DNA of 64,000 nt from Spirabiliibacterium falconis (GTDB lineage: Bacteria > Pseudomonadota > Gammaproteobacteria > Enterobacterales > Pasteurellaceae), in assembly GCF_014885015.1 (NCBI RefSeq), contig NZ_JABMIJ010000011.1:62001-126000 (forward strand), given 5' to 3'. The notes under the pieces were generated by a model. That model was not told where the DNA came from. It did not search any database and was given only the letters and a program-made list of their open reading frames with translations. Positions 9,687-19,401 of this stretch are shown in pieces (within the stretch, counting starts at the first letter, position 1; every line of letters starts with the position of its first letter). A program made the translations under genes and the position numbers.

Positions 9687-10070
9687 TTATAGGCTTTCAG
9701 TGAAAGTACGTGCAATAACGTCGCGTTGCTGTTCTGGGGTTAACGAGTTGAAACGTACAGCGTAACCAGAAACACGGATTGTTAATTGTGGGTATTTTTC
9801 AGGGTGTTTTACCGCATCTTCTAATGTTTCACGACGAAGTACGTTAACGTTTAAGTGTTGACCACCTTCCACTTTTACAGTTGGGGCAACGTTAACTGGC
9901 AATTCACGATATTCGATTTGACCAAGTTCACTAACAGCAACGATTTGATCTTCTTCAAAACCGCCTTTTGCACACAAACAACGTGCTTCACCTTTATCAC
10001 TGTCTAATAACCAGAAAGAATTCAACAGCTCATCGTTCGCTGCTTGAGTAATTTGAATACCTTTAATCAT
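9687..10070 (-). CDS. grcA: Autonomous glycyl radical cofactor GrcA (YfiD)
   Basis: GrcA is a small spare part that replaces the oxygen-damaged C-terminal segment of pyruvate formate-lyase. The 127-residue protein is nearly identical to the E. coli protein in its last 60 residues. The glycyl radical residue is Gly102 in RVSGYAVRF. The start at 10070 is set by the perfect GGAG nine bases upstream and by family length; an upstream in-frame ATG at 10082 lacks a ribosome site. A perfect FNR box lies upstream, so anaerobic induction is expected. Confidence 0.96.
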   Translation of the reverse strand: MIKGIQITQAANDELLNSFWLLDSDKGEARCLCAKGGFEEDQIVAVSELGQIEYRELPVNVAPTVKVEGGQHLNVNVLRRETLEDAVKHPEKYPQLTIRVSGYAVRFNSLTPEQQRDVIARTFTESL

Positions 10071-10175
10071 AATAAACTCCAATTTAATTGTTTGGGATGA
10101 AATTTAACTGGTGAAGATTTTATCAAATCCTTTGAATTTTTCAAATAAATTTAAATTAAATTTGCCGAGATCAAG

Positions 10176-10217
10176 TTATTATTTTCGATGTTATGCTGTG
10201 AAATTGATGTGTATCAA
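10176..10217 (-). promoter_or_regulatory. FNR-dependent promoter of grcA
   Basis: TTGATGTGTATCAA at 10204-10217 is a perfect FNR box (TTGAT-N4-ATCAA). On the minus strand a TAATAA -10 element lies at 10176-10181, with its centre 32 bases from the box centre. That puts FNR at about -41.5, the class II activator position. The rest of the 304-base gap between grcA and ung is AT-rich and holds no other gene that I can see. Confidence 0.8.
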
Positions 10218-10374
10218 AAAAGCAAGGTAAATCAATAACTAAAATTAACTTTAATTAAATTTATTTTTAACAAATATATAACAAATTAAGTAGAAAAAGA
10301 GATTATTGCGTGGTATTTTGACCGCACTTTTCTATATAATGCGTCATAGTGAAAATAATAATGAAGGATTTACC

Positions 10375-11052
10375 ATGAAAACGTGGGCAGATATGCTGGG
10401 CAATGAAAAAATGCAACCGTATTTTCAGGATATTATGCGTAAAGTCAATGCACAAAAACAGCAGGGGAAAGTGATTTATCCACCGCATACGGAGATTTTT
10501 AATGCTTTTCGTTTTACTGAATTTGAGGCTGTGAAAGTGGTTATTCTAGGGCAAGATCCGTATCATGGTGCAGGACAAGCCCACGGATTGGCATTTTCGG
10601 TGAAACCGTCCATTGCACCACCACCGTCATTGGTGAACATTTATAAAGAGCTTGCAACTGATATTGAAGGGTTTCAGATTCCAGAGCATGGCTATCTTAA
10701 AGCGTGGGCTGAGCAAGGCGTGTTGTTATTAAATACGGTGTTGACCGTACAACAAGGGCTTGCGCATTCACACGCCGATTTTGGTTGGGAAACCTTTACC
10801 GATCGCGTTATTGAAAAAATTGATGCCGAACGTGAACATGTGGTTTTCCTACTCTGGGGGGCGCATGCACAAAAAAAAGGTCGTTTTATTGATCGACATC
10901 GCCATCTCGTGTTAAGTGCGCCACACCCTTCGCCGTTATCGGCTCATCGCGGTTTTTTAGGGTGTGGGCATTTTTCCAAAGCAAATCACTATTTAAGTGA
11001 GCATGGTATTGCCCCCATTGATTGGCACTTACCGCATGTGGTGAATGAATAG
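10375..11052 (+). CDS. ung: Uracil-DNA glycosylase
   Basis: Ung removes uracil from DNA in base-excision repair. The water-activating Asp61 is in [12 protein letters not shown] and the second active-site loop [11 protein letters not shown] carries His184. The ATG at 10375 is chosen because the upstream part of the open frame runs through the promoter and an uptake signal and has no family match. AAGGA lies just before the chosen start. The protein has 225 residues, typical for family 1. yaaA follows 53 bases later. Confidence 0.96.
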   Translation: MKTWADMLGNEKMQPYFQDIMRKVNAQKQQGKVIYPPHTEIFNAFRFTEFEAVKVVILGQDPYHGAGQAHGLAFSVKPSIAPPPSLVNIYKELATDIEGFQIPEHGYLKAWAEQGVLLLNTVLTVQQGLAHSHADFGWETFTDRVIEKIDAEREHVVFLLWGAHAQKKGRFIDRHRHLVLSAPHPSPLSAHRGFLGCGHFSKANHYLSEHGIAPIDWHLPHVVNE

Positions 11053-11105
11053 AGCAATGACCGCACTTTTGTTATACTCAGTGCGCTTAAGAATAAGGAG
11101 AATTT

Positions 11106-11879
11106 ATGTTAGCCATTATTTCACCGGCAAAAACATTGGATTACACATCGGCGACACCTAAACTGGATGTCACTCAGCCGACACTATTAAATGAAAGTGC
11201 TAAGTTGATTGATGTATGCCGTAAATTGACTCCCGCTGAGATTGGTTCACTCATGAAAATCAGTGATAAATTAGCGGGATTGAACGCCGCCCGTTTTAGC
11301 GAATGGCACAAATTACATACCCAAGATAATGCACGAGCCGCACTTTTTGCATTTAAAGGCGATGTTTATACAGGATTGGAAGCGGAGAGCTTAACGCTTG
11401 ATGAGATTGCTTTTGCGCAATGCCACTTGAGAATGCTTTCAGGGCTTTATGGCGTGTTAAGACCGCTTGATTTAATGCAACCATACCGCCTAGAGATGGG
11501 AACGAAATTAGCCACCTCACGCGGTGAGAATTTGTATGAATTTTGGGGCGATATTGTCACTAAAGAGCTAGAAAAGGCACTTAAAAAACAAGGCGATGAT
11601 GTGCTGATTAATCTTGCCTCTGATGAGTACTATAAAGTCGTACGTCCTGAAAAACTCAACGCGCGTATTATCAAGCCCGTATTTTTGGATTACAAAAACG
11701 GCACATATAAAGTGATCAGTTTTTACGCCAAAAAAGCACGCGGCATGATGTGTCGTTATCTTATTCAACATCGCATTACGCAACCAGATGAGTTGAAAGC
11801 ATTTGATTTCGGTGGTTACGGTTTTGATGCGTCTCGCTCTCATGCCGATGAGTGGGTTTTTACCCGTAATCAGGAGTAA
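11106..11879 (+). CDS. yaaA: Peroxide stress protein YaaA (UPF0246)
   Basis: The 257-residue protein has the YaaA family opening [13 protein letters not shown] and the conserved segments [21 protein letters not shown] and [11 protein letters not shown]. coli YaaA lowers free iron and DNA damage during hydrogen peroxide stress and binds DNA. The start has a good AAGGAG site. Its stop is two bases before the next ATG, so yaaA and the lipoprotein gene downstream are probably cotranscribed. Confidence 0.93.
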   Translation: MLAIISPAKTLDYTSATPKLDVTQPTLLNESAKLIDVCRKLTPAEIGSLMKISDKLAGLNAARFSEWHKLHTQDNARAALFAFKGDVYTGLEAESLTLDEIAFAQCHLRMLSGLYGVLRPLDLMQPYRLEMGTKLATSRGENLYEFWGDIVTKELEKALKKQGDDVLINLASDEYYKVVRPEKLNARIIKPVFLDYKNGTYKVISFYAKKARGMMCRYLIQHRITQPDELKAFDFGGYGFDASRSHADEWVFTRNQE

Positions 11880-11881
11880 TT

Positions 11882-12460
11882 ATGCGTTATTTTTTCTTGT
11901 TGACCGCATTTTTCTTAAGTGCGTGTAGTACCACGTCAAGTATCGATAAACAGCAAGGGAATGCCAATTCAGCGCGTTTGCATTTTTTACCGCCATCACA
12001 GCTGACGTTTGCTAACAAAACATTTGTGCGTGGCAAAACGGTTGACTTAATTGAAATGCAAAAGTATGTCTATCGTCCCACCACTAAAGGCGTATTGAAG
12101 GAAAAAGTAACACTCTTTTTTGATCAAAATCGTCGCAACATGAGCTTGCAACAACGTTTGGCATTGCGTCAACGTAGTTATCAGCGCAGCCACACGCAGG
12201 CAGATTTACACCTTGCGGATGAGAGTTTGTATTCCACCGTGATTTACCGCCCAAGTCAGCAATTTCGCACATGGGGCGTTGAGGTAACAAAAGGGCGCAA
12301 TATAGCAAAGTGCGGTTTTCTAGAAGTGCAATACAGTTATGCACTCAATCCAAATCGTACTGTGAGCGATGCCACAGTTGTGCAACAAACTATTGCACCA
12401 TACGCACATCACATTATGCAGCAACTTAAACGGCAGCCGTGGCAGTGGCGGTGTAGTTAA
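11882..12460 (+). CDS. Putative lipoprotein of unknown function
   Basis: I do not recognise a named family. The 192-residue product begins with a short lipoprotein signal, MRYFFLLTAFFLSAC, with lipobox LSAC and modified Cys15. The mature part is basic, with Gln- and Arg-rich stretches (QQRLALRQRSYQRSH), and ends in WRCS. An uptake signal within the frame encodes Lys-Cys-Gly. It is coupled to yaaA by a two-base gap and is followed 17 bases later by fieF. An envelope protein is likely; no role can be assigned. Confidence 0.75.
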   Translation: MRYFFLLTAFFLSACSTTSSIDKQQGNANSARLHFLPPSQLTFANKTFVRGKTVDLIEMQKYVYRPTTKGVLKEKVTLFFDQNRRNMSLQQRLALRQRSYQRSHTQADLHLADESLYSTVIYRPSQQFRTWGVEVTKGRNIAKCGFLEVQYSYALNPNRTVSDATVVQQTIAPYAHHIMQQLKRQPWQWRCS

Positions 12461-12477
12461 GGGGCTAAGGGACGAGT

Positions 12478-13368
12478 ATGTCTGAGCAATACGGTGTTTT
12501 GGTTCGGCGAGCGTCAATTTTTGCTGTGCTGACCGCACTTTTGTTAATTGTGATTAAAGGTGCTGCGTGGTGGGTAACTGGCTCAGTCAGTATGCTTGCC
12601 TCTATTGCCGATTCATTATTGGATCTGGTGGCGTCGTTTACCAGTATGCTGATTTTGCGTTTTTCGCTGATGCCAGCGGATGATAATCACTCCTTTGGGC
12701 ACGGCAAAGCGGAATCACTGGCAAGTTTAATGCAAGGCGCATTTATTTCAGGCTCAGCGATTTTTTTGGTGTTACAAGGCATTGAACGCTTAATTAATCC
12801 CCACCCCATTGAGTCAGTATGGCTTGGAACAGTGGTCACGATCGTCTCGATTTTAATGACATTGGCGTTAGTGTATTACCAACGTTATGTGATTGCCCAG
12901 ACCCAAAGCCCCGCAATTAAGGCGGATAAATTACATTATCAAACGGATTTATTAATGAATGTTGCAGTGCTTATGTCATTAATATTATCAGGGCAAGGCG
13001 TGGTGTATGCAGATGGTTTATTTGCCCTACTCATTGCACTGTATATTTTCATCAATGCAGGCAAAATGTTATTTGAAGCTGTGCAATTACTGCTTGACCG
13101 CGCATTGCCCGATGAGGAGGTGGCACGCATCTGGCAGATAGCCCAAGCGCAGTCAGATATTATTGGCATTCACGATGTTCGAACACGTCGTTCGGGCGCA
13201 GTGCGTTTTATTCAATTACATCTAGAATTAGATGATCACCTGCCATTATGGCGAGCCCACCAAATTACAGACGCATTGGAACAGCGTTTATTAGAGGCGT
13301 TTCCCTTATCGGATATTATTATTCATCAGGAGCCGACGAGCTTAGTGCAACAGGAAATGCAAGCCTAA
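12478..13368 (+). CDS. fieF: Cation diffusion facilitator FieF
   Basis: This inner-membrane proton-coupled exporter moves Fe(II), Zn(II) and related metals out of the cytoplasm. Six membrane helices fill about residues 15-205. Metal-site motifs are visible: ASIADSLLDLVAS in helix 2, HSFGHGKAESLAS between helices, and HYQTDLLMN in helix 5. The cytoplasmic C-terminal domain (about 210-296) contains VRTRRSGAVRFIQLHLELD. The length of 296 residues matches E. coli FieF (300). It lies upstream of pfkA, as in E. coli. Confidence 0.93.
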   Translation: MSEQYGVLVRRASIFAVLTALLLIVIKGAAWWVTGSVSMLASIADSLLDLVASFTSMLILRFSLMPADDNHSFGHGKAESLASLMQGAFISGSAIFLVLQGIERLINPHPIESVWLGTVVTIVSILMTLALVYYQRYVIAQTQSPAIKADKLHYQTDLLMNVAVLMSLILSGQGVVYADGLFALLIALYIFINAGKMLFEAVQLLLDRALPDEEVARIWQIAQAQSDIIGIHDVRTRRSGAVRFIQLHLELDDHLPLWRAHQITDALEQRLLEAFPLSDIIIHQEPTSLVQQEMQA

Positions 13369-13537
13369 AGCGATAGCCAAAGTGCGGTTGCAAGGCACGC
13401 TAATTGCGAAGACAAAAGAGAATTGGGCTAAATCAAAAAATGTGATGAAAACGTAATTTTTGCTAGAGCGAAAAGCGATGATCGTGTAATCTTGCACAAA
13501 ATCAATTTCAATTTTTATAAAATATAGGGTATAGACA

Positions 13538-14503
13538 ATGGTAAAGAAAATTGCTGTATTAACCAGTGGAGGAGATGCGCCTGGAATGAACGCCGCAATT
13601 CGTGGCGTGGTGCGTTCAGCACTGTATGAAGGGATGGAAGTTTATGGCATTTATGACGGCTATTTGGGGCTTTCACAAAATAAAATTAAAAAATTAGAGC
13701 GTCATTCAGTGTCGGATATTATTGGGCGTGGCGGTACATTTTTAGGGTCTGCTCGTTTCCCTGATTTTAAAAAGCCAGAAGTGCGGGCGAAATGTGTTGA
13801 TATTTTGCGTGAACATGGCATTGATGCGCTGGTCGTGATCGGGGGTGATGGTTCCTATATGGGGGCGAAATTATTGACGGAAGAGCATAATTTCCCGTGC
13901 ATTGGTATCCCAGGAACGATTGACAATGATGTTGCAGGAACAGACTATACGATCGGTTTTCAGACCGCACTTGAGATCGTACTGGATGCAATTGACCGCT
14001 TGCGTGATACCTCAAGTTCACACCAGCGGGTGTCGATCATTGAGATTATGGGGCGTTATTGTGGGGATTTGACCTTAGCCGCAGCAATTGCTGGGGGCTG
14101 CGAGTTTATCGTGGTGCCAGAGCGACCATTTGAGCGTGAAGCCTTGATTAAGAAAGTGGAATATGGCTTTGAACGTGGTAAACGTCATGCCATTATTGCG
14201 ATCACGGAACATATCTGTGATGTCACTGAATTGGCACAAGAAATTGAAGAGCGTGTGAAACTTGAAGCTCGAGCGACCATTTTAGGGCATATTCAGCGTG
14301 GGGGGTCGCCATGTGCTTTTGACCGTATCTTAGCCTCACGAATGGGCGTTTATGCGGTGGAATTGCTCAAGCAAGGTTTTGGCGGGCGTTGTGTCGGCAT
14401 TCAAAATGAAAAACTGGTACACCACGACATCATTGATGCGATTAAAAATATGCGTCGACCGTTTAAAGCCGATTGGTTTGAAACCTCGCGTAAATTGTAC
14501 TAA
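13538..14503 (+). CDS. pfkA: ATP-dependent 6-phosphofructokinase
   Basis: PfkA phosphorylates fructose-6-phosphate to the 1,6-bisphosphate in glycolysis. The 321 residues match the allosteric bacterial type (320). Visible motifs are [15 protein letters not shown] for nucleotide binding, [11 protein letters not shown], and [17 protein letters not shown] with the catalytic aspartate. The ribosome site is weak (AGGG). The 169-base gap upstream has AT-rich promoter-like sequence; a TGTGA half-site near 13440 is too weak to call. It ends before a bidirectional hairpin shared with tdk. Confidence 0.97.
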   Translation: MVKKIAVLTSGGDAPGMNAAIRGVVRSALYEGMEVYGIYDGYLGLSQNKIKKLERHSVSDIIGRGGTFLGSARFPDFKKPEVRAKCVDILREHGIDALVVIGGDGSYMGAKLLTEEHNFPCIGIPGTIDNDVAGTDYTIGFQTALEIVLDAIDRLRDTSSSHQRVSIIEIMGRYCGDLTLAAAIAGGCEFIVVPERPFEREALIKKVEYGFERGKRHAIIAITEHICDVTELAQEIEERVKLEARATILGHIQRGGSPCAFDRILASRMGVYAVELLKQGFGGRCVGIQNEKLVHHDIIDAIKNMRRPFKADWFETSRKLY

Positions 14504-14611
14504 GTTTATCTTGCATTTTCCACCGCACAAGCTTGGTTGCGGGGTGTTACGCTTGAATTCCTCATAAATTGCACCTTATTTGGTGCGTCGTGGTAAAATG
14601 CCTTATCATCT

Positions 14612-14641
14612 AACCGCACTTTGCCTAAAAGTGCGGTTTTT
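14612..14641. terminator. Uptake-signal hairpin between pfkA and tdk
   Basis: AACCGCACTTT and AAAGTGCGGTT form an 11-base-pair stem around a five-base loop, with a T run on the plus side. It lies between converging pfkA and tdk. The gap 14504-14611 before it shows no gene. Confidence 0.8.
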
Positions 14642-15218
14642 AATTCTCCATCGCGTCTTTGAAATGGCGGCGACACACGGAAAGATAGCGATCATTGCCA
14701 CCAATTTCAATTTGTGCGCCTGCTTTGACCACTCCGCCCTGTGCGTTCATTCGCAGCACAAAATTCGCTTTGCGCCCGCAAAAGCAGATGGTTTTCAGCT
14801 CTTCTAATTGATCCGCCCATGCCAGCAAGTATTGGCTACCTTCAAATAATTCGCCTTGGAAATCGGTGCGCAGTCCATAGCATAGCACAGGAATGTTGAG
14901 TTTATCGACCACATCGCTGAGCTGGTAAACTTGTGATTTGGTCAAAAATTGGGCTTCATCGACCAAAATGCAGTTTAATGGCTGATGTTGATGTTGCAGC
15001 TTAATATGGGCAAATAGATCGGTTTGTGCAGAAAATGTGTGGGCTTGCTCGCTAATGCCAATGCGTGAAGTGACTTTTGCCTGCCCAAAACGGTCATCAA
15101 TGGCGGCAGTATAGATAAGGGTGTGCATGTTGCGTTCACGATAATTATAAGAGGATTGTAGCAACGTTGTCGATTTGCCTGCATTCATTGATGAGTAGTA
15201 AAAATAGAGTTTTGCCAT
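14640..15218 (-). CDS. tdk: Thymidine kinase
   Basis: Tdk salvages thymidine by phosphorylation to dTMP. The 192-residue protein carries the P-loop [12 protein letters not shown] at residues 9-20, the DEAQFLT motif with the catalytic glutamate, and the C-terminal zinc-binding cysteines in CFCGRKA and CRRHF. The start at 15218 matches the family opening MAKLYFYYS. The open frame extends 35 codons upstream without family similarity. It converges with pfkA and diverges from dapF. Confidence 0.95.
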   Translation of the reverse strand: MAKLYFYYSSMNAGKSTTLLQSSYNYRERNMHTLIYTAAIDDRFGQAKVTSRIGISEQAHTFSAQTDLFAHIKLQHQHQPLNCILVDEAQFLTKSQVYQLSDVVDKLNIPVLCYGLRTDFQGELFEGSQYLLAWADQLEELKTICFCGRKANFVLRMNAQGGVVKAGAQIEIGGNDRYLSVCRRHFKDAMEN

Positions 15219-15350
15219 AGTGTTCTTTTGTGGTGATGAGTGTGATAATGCTACCATAGCAGAATGTTTTCGCCAATTGCTTGATTGCTTTAGACAAGCG
15301 CTGCGCTTAACTCTATAATGCAATAATGAGCGTTTATTTAAGGATTGATA

Positions 15351-16175
15351 ATGCAGTTTTCAAAAATGCACGGACTGGGCAATGATTTTATGGTGTTAGA
15401 TGGCGTTACGCAAAATGTCTATTTAACCGAAAATATCATTCGCCAGCTCGCCGATCGCCACCGTGGTGTGGGGTTTGATCAACTACTGTTAGTTGAGCCT
15501 CCATACGATCCCGACGTGGATTTTCACTACCGCATTTTTAATGCCGATGGTAGTGAGGTGGCACAGTGTGGCAATGGAGCTCGCTGTTTTGCACGTTTTG
15601 TGCAATTGAAAGGTTTAACCCATAAAAAGGAGATCAGTGTCAGCACCCAAAAAGGCAAAATGACACTCAAAATTGGCGATGATCAACACATTCAAGTGAA
15701 TATGGGGCAACCCATTTGGGAGCCGTCTAAAATCCCATTTATCGCTAACAAATTTGAGAAAAATTATATTTTACGCACGGAATTTGAAACCGCACTTTGC
15801 GGTGTCGTATCAATGGGCAATCCACACTGTGTGTTGACGGTTGAGAATGTTGACACGGCACCTGTTGAGCGGCTGGGCGCACTCTTGGAGCGACATGAGC
15901 GTTTTCCTGAGCGTGCCAATATTGGTTTTATGCAAATTATTAGCCGAAGTGCGGTCAAATTGCGCGTATTTGAGCGAGGGGCAGGGGAGACGCAAGCCTG
16001 TGGTAGCGGTGCATGTGCCGCCGTTGCAGTTGGCATTATGCAAGGCAATTTAGATGCGCGTGTTGAGGTGCAATTACCTGGCGGAACATTGTGGATTGAA
16101 TGGCGTGGCGAAGGGCAACCTCTTTATATGCGTGGTGACGCAGTACATGTGTATGACGGTTATATTCGATTGTGA
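15351..16175 (+). CDS. dapF: Diaminopimelate epimerase
   Basis: DapF interconverts LL- and meso-diaminopimelate for lysine and peptidoglycan synthesis. It is a 274-residue cofactor-independent epimerase with both active-site cysteines in place: Cys73 in AQCGNGARC and Cys217 in QACGSGACA. The ATG at 15351 follows AAGGA. It heads the dapF-DUF484-xerC operon, the E. coli order without small yigA differences. Confidence 0.97.
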   Translation: MQFSKMHGLGNDFMVLDGVTQNVYLTENIIRQLADRHRGVGFDQLLLVEPPYDPDVDFHYRIFNADGSEVAQCGNGARCFARFVQLKGLTHKKEISVSTQKGKMTLKIGDDQHIQVNMGQPIWEPSKIPFIANKFEKNYILRTEFETALCGVVSMGNPHCVLTVENVDTAPVERLGALLERHERFPERANIGFMQIISRSAVKLRVFERGAGETQACGSGACAAVAVGIMQGNLDARVEVQLPGGTLWIEWRGEGQPLYMRGDAVHVYDGYIRL

Positions 16176-16182
16176 GCAAGGT

Positions 16183-16875
16183 ATGAATGACATAAATGAA
16201 AGTGCGGTTGTGGCGTATTTGCAAGCCCATCCAGAATTTTTTCAAACCCATCAAGAATTGTTAGATGAGCTACATATTCATCATCATGAAAAAGGGGTTC
16301 TATCGTTGGTAGAGGCTAAATTACAACGTCAGCGAGATCAGCTTGCTAAGCAGCAATATGAACTGGATACGATGCGTAATATTGCCGAACACAACGAGCG
16401 AATGTTTTTCAGTTTATTGCCACTGCAAGAGCAATTGAGCAAAAGTAAAACCTTCACGCAAGGTATGACAGCTCTGCAAAAGTGGACGACCGCACTTGGG
16501 CTGTTGAAAGGTACGGTATTAATATTTCGCGATAGTTGGGTAGAAACAGACAGTATTCCAAGTGAAAACTGGCTTGACCGCAGTGCATTTGATATTATTC
16601 GCTTAGAACGTTTTGGACTAAAACGCCATTATCTTGGTAAACTTACCCATCGCGAAAAAACATTGATGTTCCTCCCGACGGACTTTCCTCTCGGATCGGT
16701 CGCATTTTGTTTGCTCGGTAAGCGTAAATCAAAGCACCCCTATACCGCAGTGTTAGTTTTTTCAGCGCGTGATGAACGCCATTTTCATCGCTCACAAGAT
16801 ACGACTTTTTTACAGCAACTGGCTGATGTGGTGGAGCGTCAACTCAATTATTGGTTGATAGAGCGTATCTCATGA
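16183..16875 (+). CDS. DUF484 family protein (YigA-like)
   Basis: This 230-residue protein of the DUF484 family has the typical opening [22 protein letters not shown], a helical coiled-coil stretch at about 45-80 and a GAF-like C-terminal half. Its biochemical role is unknown. The ATG at 16183 follows AAGGT, seven bases after dapF. Its TGA overlaps the xerC ATG in ATGA, so translation of the two genes is coupled. The longer open frame upstream overlaps dapF and is not used. Confidence 0.85.
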   Translation: MNDINESAVVAYLQAHPEFFQTHQELLDELHIHHHEKGVLSLVEAKLQRQRDQLAKQQYELDTMRNIAEHNERMFFSLLPLQEQLSKSKTFTQGMTALQKWTTALGLLKGTVLIFRDSWVETDSIPSENWLDRSAFDIIRLERFGLKRHYLGKLTHREKTLMFLPTDFPLGSVAFCLLGKRKSKHPYTAVLVFSARDERHFHRSQDTTFLQQLADVVERQLNYWLIERIS

Positions 16876-17768
16876 CAGATTTGCGTACCCCGCTAAAAGG
16901 TTATCTGGATTTTTTGCGTATTGAGCGTGGCTTGAGTGAGCACACACTGGAAAATTACACCCGCCAACTTGAACACATTATTGCCTTGTTAGCCGATTAT
17001 GACATCCAACAATGGCAACAGGTGGATTCTAGTGTCGTGCGGTTTATTCTGGCGAAAAGTCATCAAGCGGGCTTGAATGCGAAAAGTTTAGCGTTGCGCC
17101 TATCCAGTCTGCGTGGCTTTATGAATTATTTACTGGCGCAGGGCGTGATTAAATCCAATCCAGCCGCCAATGTATCTGCACCAAAACAGCCGAAACATTT
17201 GCCGAAAAACATGGATGCAGAGCAAATTAGTCAACTGTTAGAGAGCGACAGCCAAGAGCCAATTGATTTGCGTGATATTGCCATGATGGAACTGATGTAT
17301 AGTGCTGGTCTGCGACTTAATGAGCTGCAACAGCTTAATGTGCAAGATGTAGCAGGGCGTGCTCGCGAGTTGCGCGTGATCGGAAAGGGGAATAAAGAGC
17401 GTATTTTGCCTTATGGGCGTTATGCAGCCAATGCAATTAAAAATTGGTTAGGTGTACGTGCATTATTTAACCCCGAAGATGACGCGCTATTTGTCAGCCA
17501 ACGTGGTAAGCGCATTAGTCATCGTGCGATTCAGCAACGGATGGAACGGTGGGGAAAACGCCAAGGCATCAAAGCGCATTTAAACCCACATAAACTTCGA
17601 CACTCTTTTGCAACGCATATGCTTGAATCCAGCTCAGATTTACGGGCAGTACAAGAACTCTTAGGTCACGCCAATTTATCCACCACGCAAATTTATACCC
17701 ACCTGGACTTCCAGCACCTTGCAGATGTGTATGACAGTGCTCATCCGCGTGCAAAACGTAAAAAATAA
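16872..17768 (+). CDS. xerC: Tyrosine recombinase XerC
   Basis: XerC resolves chromosome dimers at dif together with XerD. It has 298 residues. The N-terminal SAM-like DNA-binding domain covers about 1-100. The catalytic domain has the complete set Arg148, Lys172, His240, Arg243, His266 and Tyr275. The start overlaps the DUF484 stop by four bases. It ends directly against the converging sprT stop with no spacer. Confidence 0.96.
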   Translation: MTDLRTPLKGYLDFLRIERGLSEHTLENYTRQLEHIIALLADYDIQQWQQVDSSVVRFILAKSHQAGLNAKSLALRLSSLRGFMNYLLAQGVIKSNPAANVSAPKQPKHLPKNMDAEQISQLLESDSQEPIDLRDIAMMELMYSAGLRLNELQQLNVQDVAGRARELRVIGKGNKERILPYGRYAANAIKNWLGVRALFNPEDDALFVSQRGKRISHRAIQQRMERWGKRQGIKAHLNPHKLRHSFATHMLESSSDLRAVQELLGHANLSTTQIYTHLDFQHLADVYDSAHPRAKRKK

Positions 17769-18257
17769 TTAAAGTTGATGTAGTGCCGCTTTACATTTCC
17801 GACATCTGTAAACCGCACTTTGTTGTTTGATACGATTATGCTGTCGCATACTTAACTGATGCGTTTGGCAATCGCATTTATATGCCACCGTATTGCCACG
17901 CACGGCACTAGTGTCATACTCATGACATACATTGGGTGGCAAGCCAAATACCTCTTTCATCACAAACTGCCACTCTTTACCATGGGGTTTAACTCGCCGC
18001 CGATAGTGTTGATGCACAATCAAGTGCGCCAACTCATGTGGCACAGTCTCACGGATAAAATCGTCGGGATTTTGTTCTAACAAAGTGCGGTTAAGACGGA
18101 TTTCATTTTCATTGAGATACGCAACCCCAGCCTTCAGCCCGCGTACATTATAGCTGACGCTTGGCATAGTAAAAGTGCGGTTGAATTTAGCCTCTGCCAA
18201 ATTCAGACATGCCCGCAGGCGGCGTTGGATCTGGATTGATAAAATGCGCATATTCAT
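17769..18257 (-). CDS. sprT: SprT family zinc metallopeptidase-like protein
   Basis: The protein contains the zinc-protease motif HELAH near the middle and a C-terminal zinc ribbon (YKCDCQ, YRCRKC), as in E. coli SprT (165 residues). The role of bacterial SprT is not established; eukaryotic relatives (Spartan) cut DNA-protein crosslinks. The ATG at 18257 has a GGCGA site. An upstream ATG at 18272 is possible but lacks one, so the start is uncertain. Its last codons meet xerC end to end. The 264 bases upstream to sxy are AT-rich and hold no gene I can see. Confidence 0.88.
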   Translation of the reverse strand: MNMRILSIQIQRRLRACLNLAEAKFNRTFTMPSVSYNVRGLKAGVAYLNENEIRLNRTLLEQNPDDFIRETVPHELAHLIVHQHYRRRVKPHGKEWQFVMKEVFGLPPNVCHEYDTSAVRGNTVAYKCDCQTHQLSMRQHNRIKQQSAVYRCRKCKAALHQL

Positions 18258-18497
18258 TTCGCCATGATACATATTTAGCGTTAATTGTAAAGGTTGTATG
18301 TTGATATTTATAGCTTCAATATTGTGGTGGCTATGGGAGACATAAAAAAATAATCATTGTTGTGTTAATTTATTGTATTGTTTTGATTAAATTTTTGCTC
18401 TTGTTTTGATTTTTTTAGGAATGAGATTCACATTTTTTACATTCACCTTTTTAAATTTACAAAAATCTTGGTTAAGATAGAGGCGAATTTATTTTTT

Positions 18498-18561
18498 ATC
18501 AATGAAAACAAAGGAGTATTGATGCCTTATCCATTAAGTCAGCAACAACAATTACTTAATG
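18498..18561 (+). promoter_or_regulatory. Hairpins over the sxy start codon and early codons
   Basis: ATCAAT (18498-18503) pairs with ATTGAT (18518-18523) around a 14-base loop that holds the AAGGAG ribosome site. G-U pairs extend the stem on both sides and include all of the ATG at 18522-18524. A second stem, CATTAAGT (18532-18539) with ACTTAATG (18554-18561), lies in the first codons. Translation of H. influenzae sxy is known to be limited by mRNA structure near its start. The same type of control is inferred here. Confidence 0.55.
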
Positions 18562-19190
18562 AACGCTTAGATCAAGTGAAAAAAGACATTGACGCACTTA
18601 TTGATGGTGTAATTGTTAAAAGTCTATTTTCAGGCTACGGCTTTTTCAAAGATGAATATATGTTTGGTATTTTACAATCGGGAATTTTTCATCTTAGAGC
18701 AGAAGGAGAGCTAGCCGAGATGCTCAACGCACTTGGAGCCTTATCATCAAGTGATAGCTCAAATTATGCGTTATCAAAAGATTATTACCGTTTGCCATTG
18801 CGTGTTATGGAAAATGCCGCCCTTTTTAAGCAGCTTATTCAAGCGTCAATTGCACAATTAAAACAGCAAAAACAGCGAATTGCGTTAAAAGAAAAGACTC
18901 GAATTAAAGATCTTATCAATCTCAGTTTTAAGCACGAACGTCCATTGGCAAAAATTGGGATTAATAATGTTGCCTCTTTACAGCGATTAGGTGCAGCGAA
19001 GGCCTATGCCTTATTGAGGCAAGCGGGGATTTTGGTGAATTTACAATTTTTTTGGAATCTTTATGCTGCTTTATTGAGCATCCCAACTCTTTGGCTGAGT
19101 GAAGAACAGCAAAAAGAAGCATTTGAAGAACTCAACCGTGTTTTAGAAAAATATGGCTTGAGAGCAGAAAAATTTAAGAAACCGTACTAG
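18522..19190 (+). CDS. sxy: Competence regulator Sxy (TfoX)
   Basis: Sxy works with CRP to switch on DNA-uptake genes at CRP-S promoters. The 222-residue protein has the TfoX N-terminal domain (SLFSGYGFFKDEYMFG at about residues 33-48) and the TfoX C-terminal domain (LSFKHERPLAKIGINNVASL near 136). Length and pattern match H. influenzae Sxy (217). The ATG at 18522 has a perfect AAGGAG five bases upstream. A strong terminator follows. No uptake signal lies in the gene itself, although the window is full of them. Confidence 0.9.
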   Translation: MPYPLSQQQQLLNERLDQVKKDIDALIDGVIVKSLFSGYGFFKDEYMFGILQSGIFHLRAEGELAEMLNALGALSSSDSSNYALSKDYYRLPLRVMENAALFKQLIQASIAQLKQQKQRIALKEKTRIKDLINLSFKHERPLAKIGINNVASLQRLGAAKAYALLRQAGILVNLQFFWNLYAALLSIPTLWLSEEQQKEAFEELNRVLEKYGLRAEKFKKPY

Positions 19191-19263
19191 TTAACGGCGT
19201 GTCTTTTCATTAAAAATGAAAGACTAGCATTTTAACCGATTGCTATTTTTAGCATTTTAGATC

Positions 19264-19297
19264 AAAACACCTTATAGCAATATAAGGTGTTTTTTAT
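19264..19297 (+). terminator. Rho-independent terminator of sxy
   Basis: AAAACACCTTATA and TATAAGGTGTTTT pair perfectly over 13 bases around a GCAA tetraloop, followed by a T run. This is unlike the uptake-signal hairpins used elsewhere in the window. Confidence 0.92.
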
Positions 19298-19313
19298 GCG
19301 TTAAATAAAAAAG

Positions 19314-19348
19314 TTGCAAAGTACTTGTGCTGTGCTGTGCTGTAAAAT
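19314..19348 (+). promoter_or_regulatory. Possible promoter with TGTGC repeat in the spacer, upstream of HNH gene
   Basis: TTGCAA (19314-19319) and TAAAAT (19343-19348) flank a 23-base spacer. The spacer contains three and a half copies of the pentamer TGTGC (19326-19343). Loss of one copy would give an 18-base spacer, near the sigma-70 optimum. The promoter call is weak; the repeat is directly seen. Confidence 0.3.
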
Positions 19349-19401
19349 TAAGCGATTTTTTAAAATCGATGTCAAGTAGTTTATTAGGCAGGAGATAGAA
19401 T

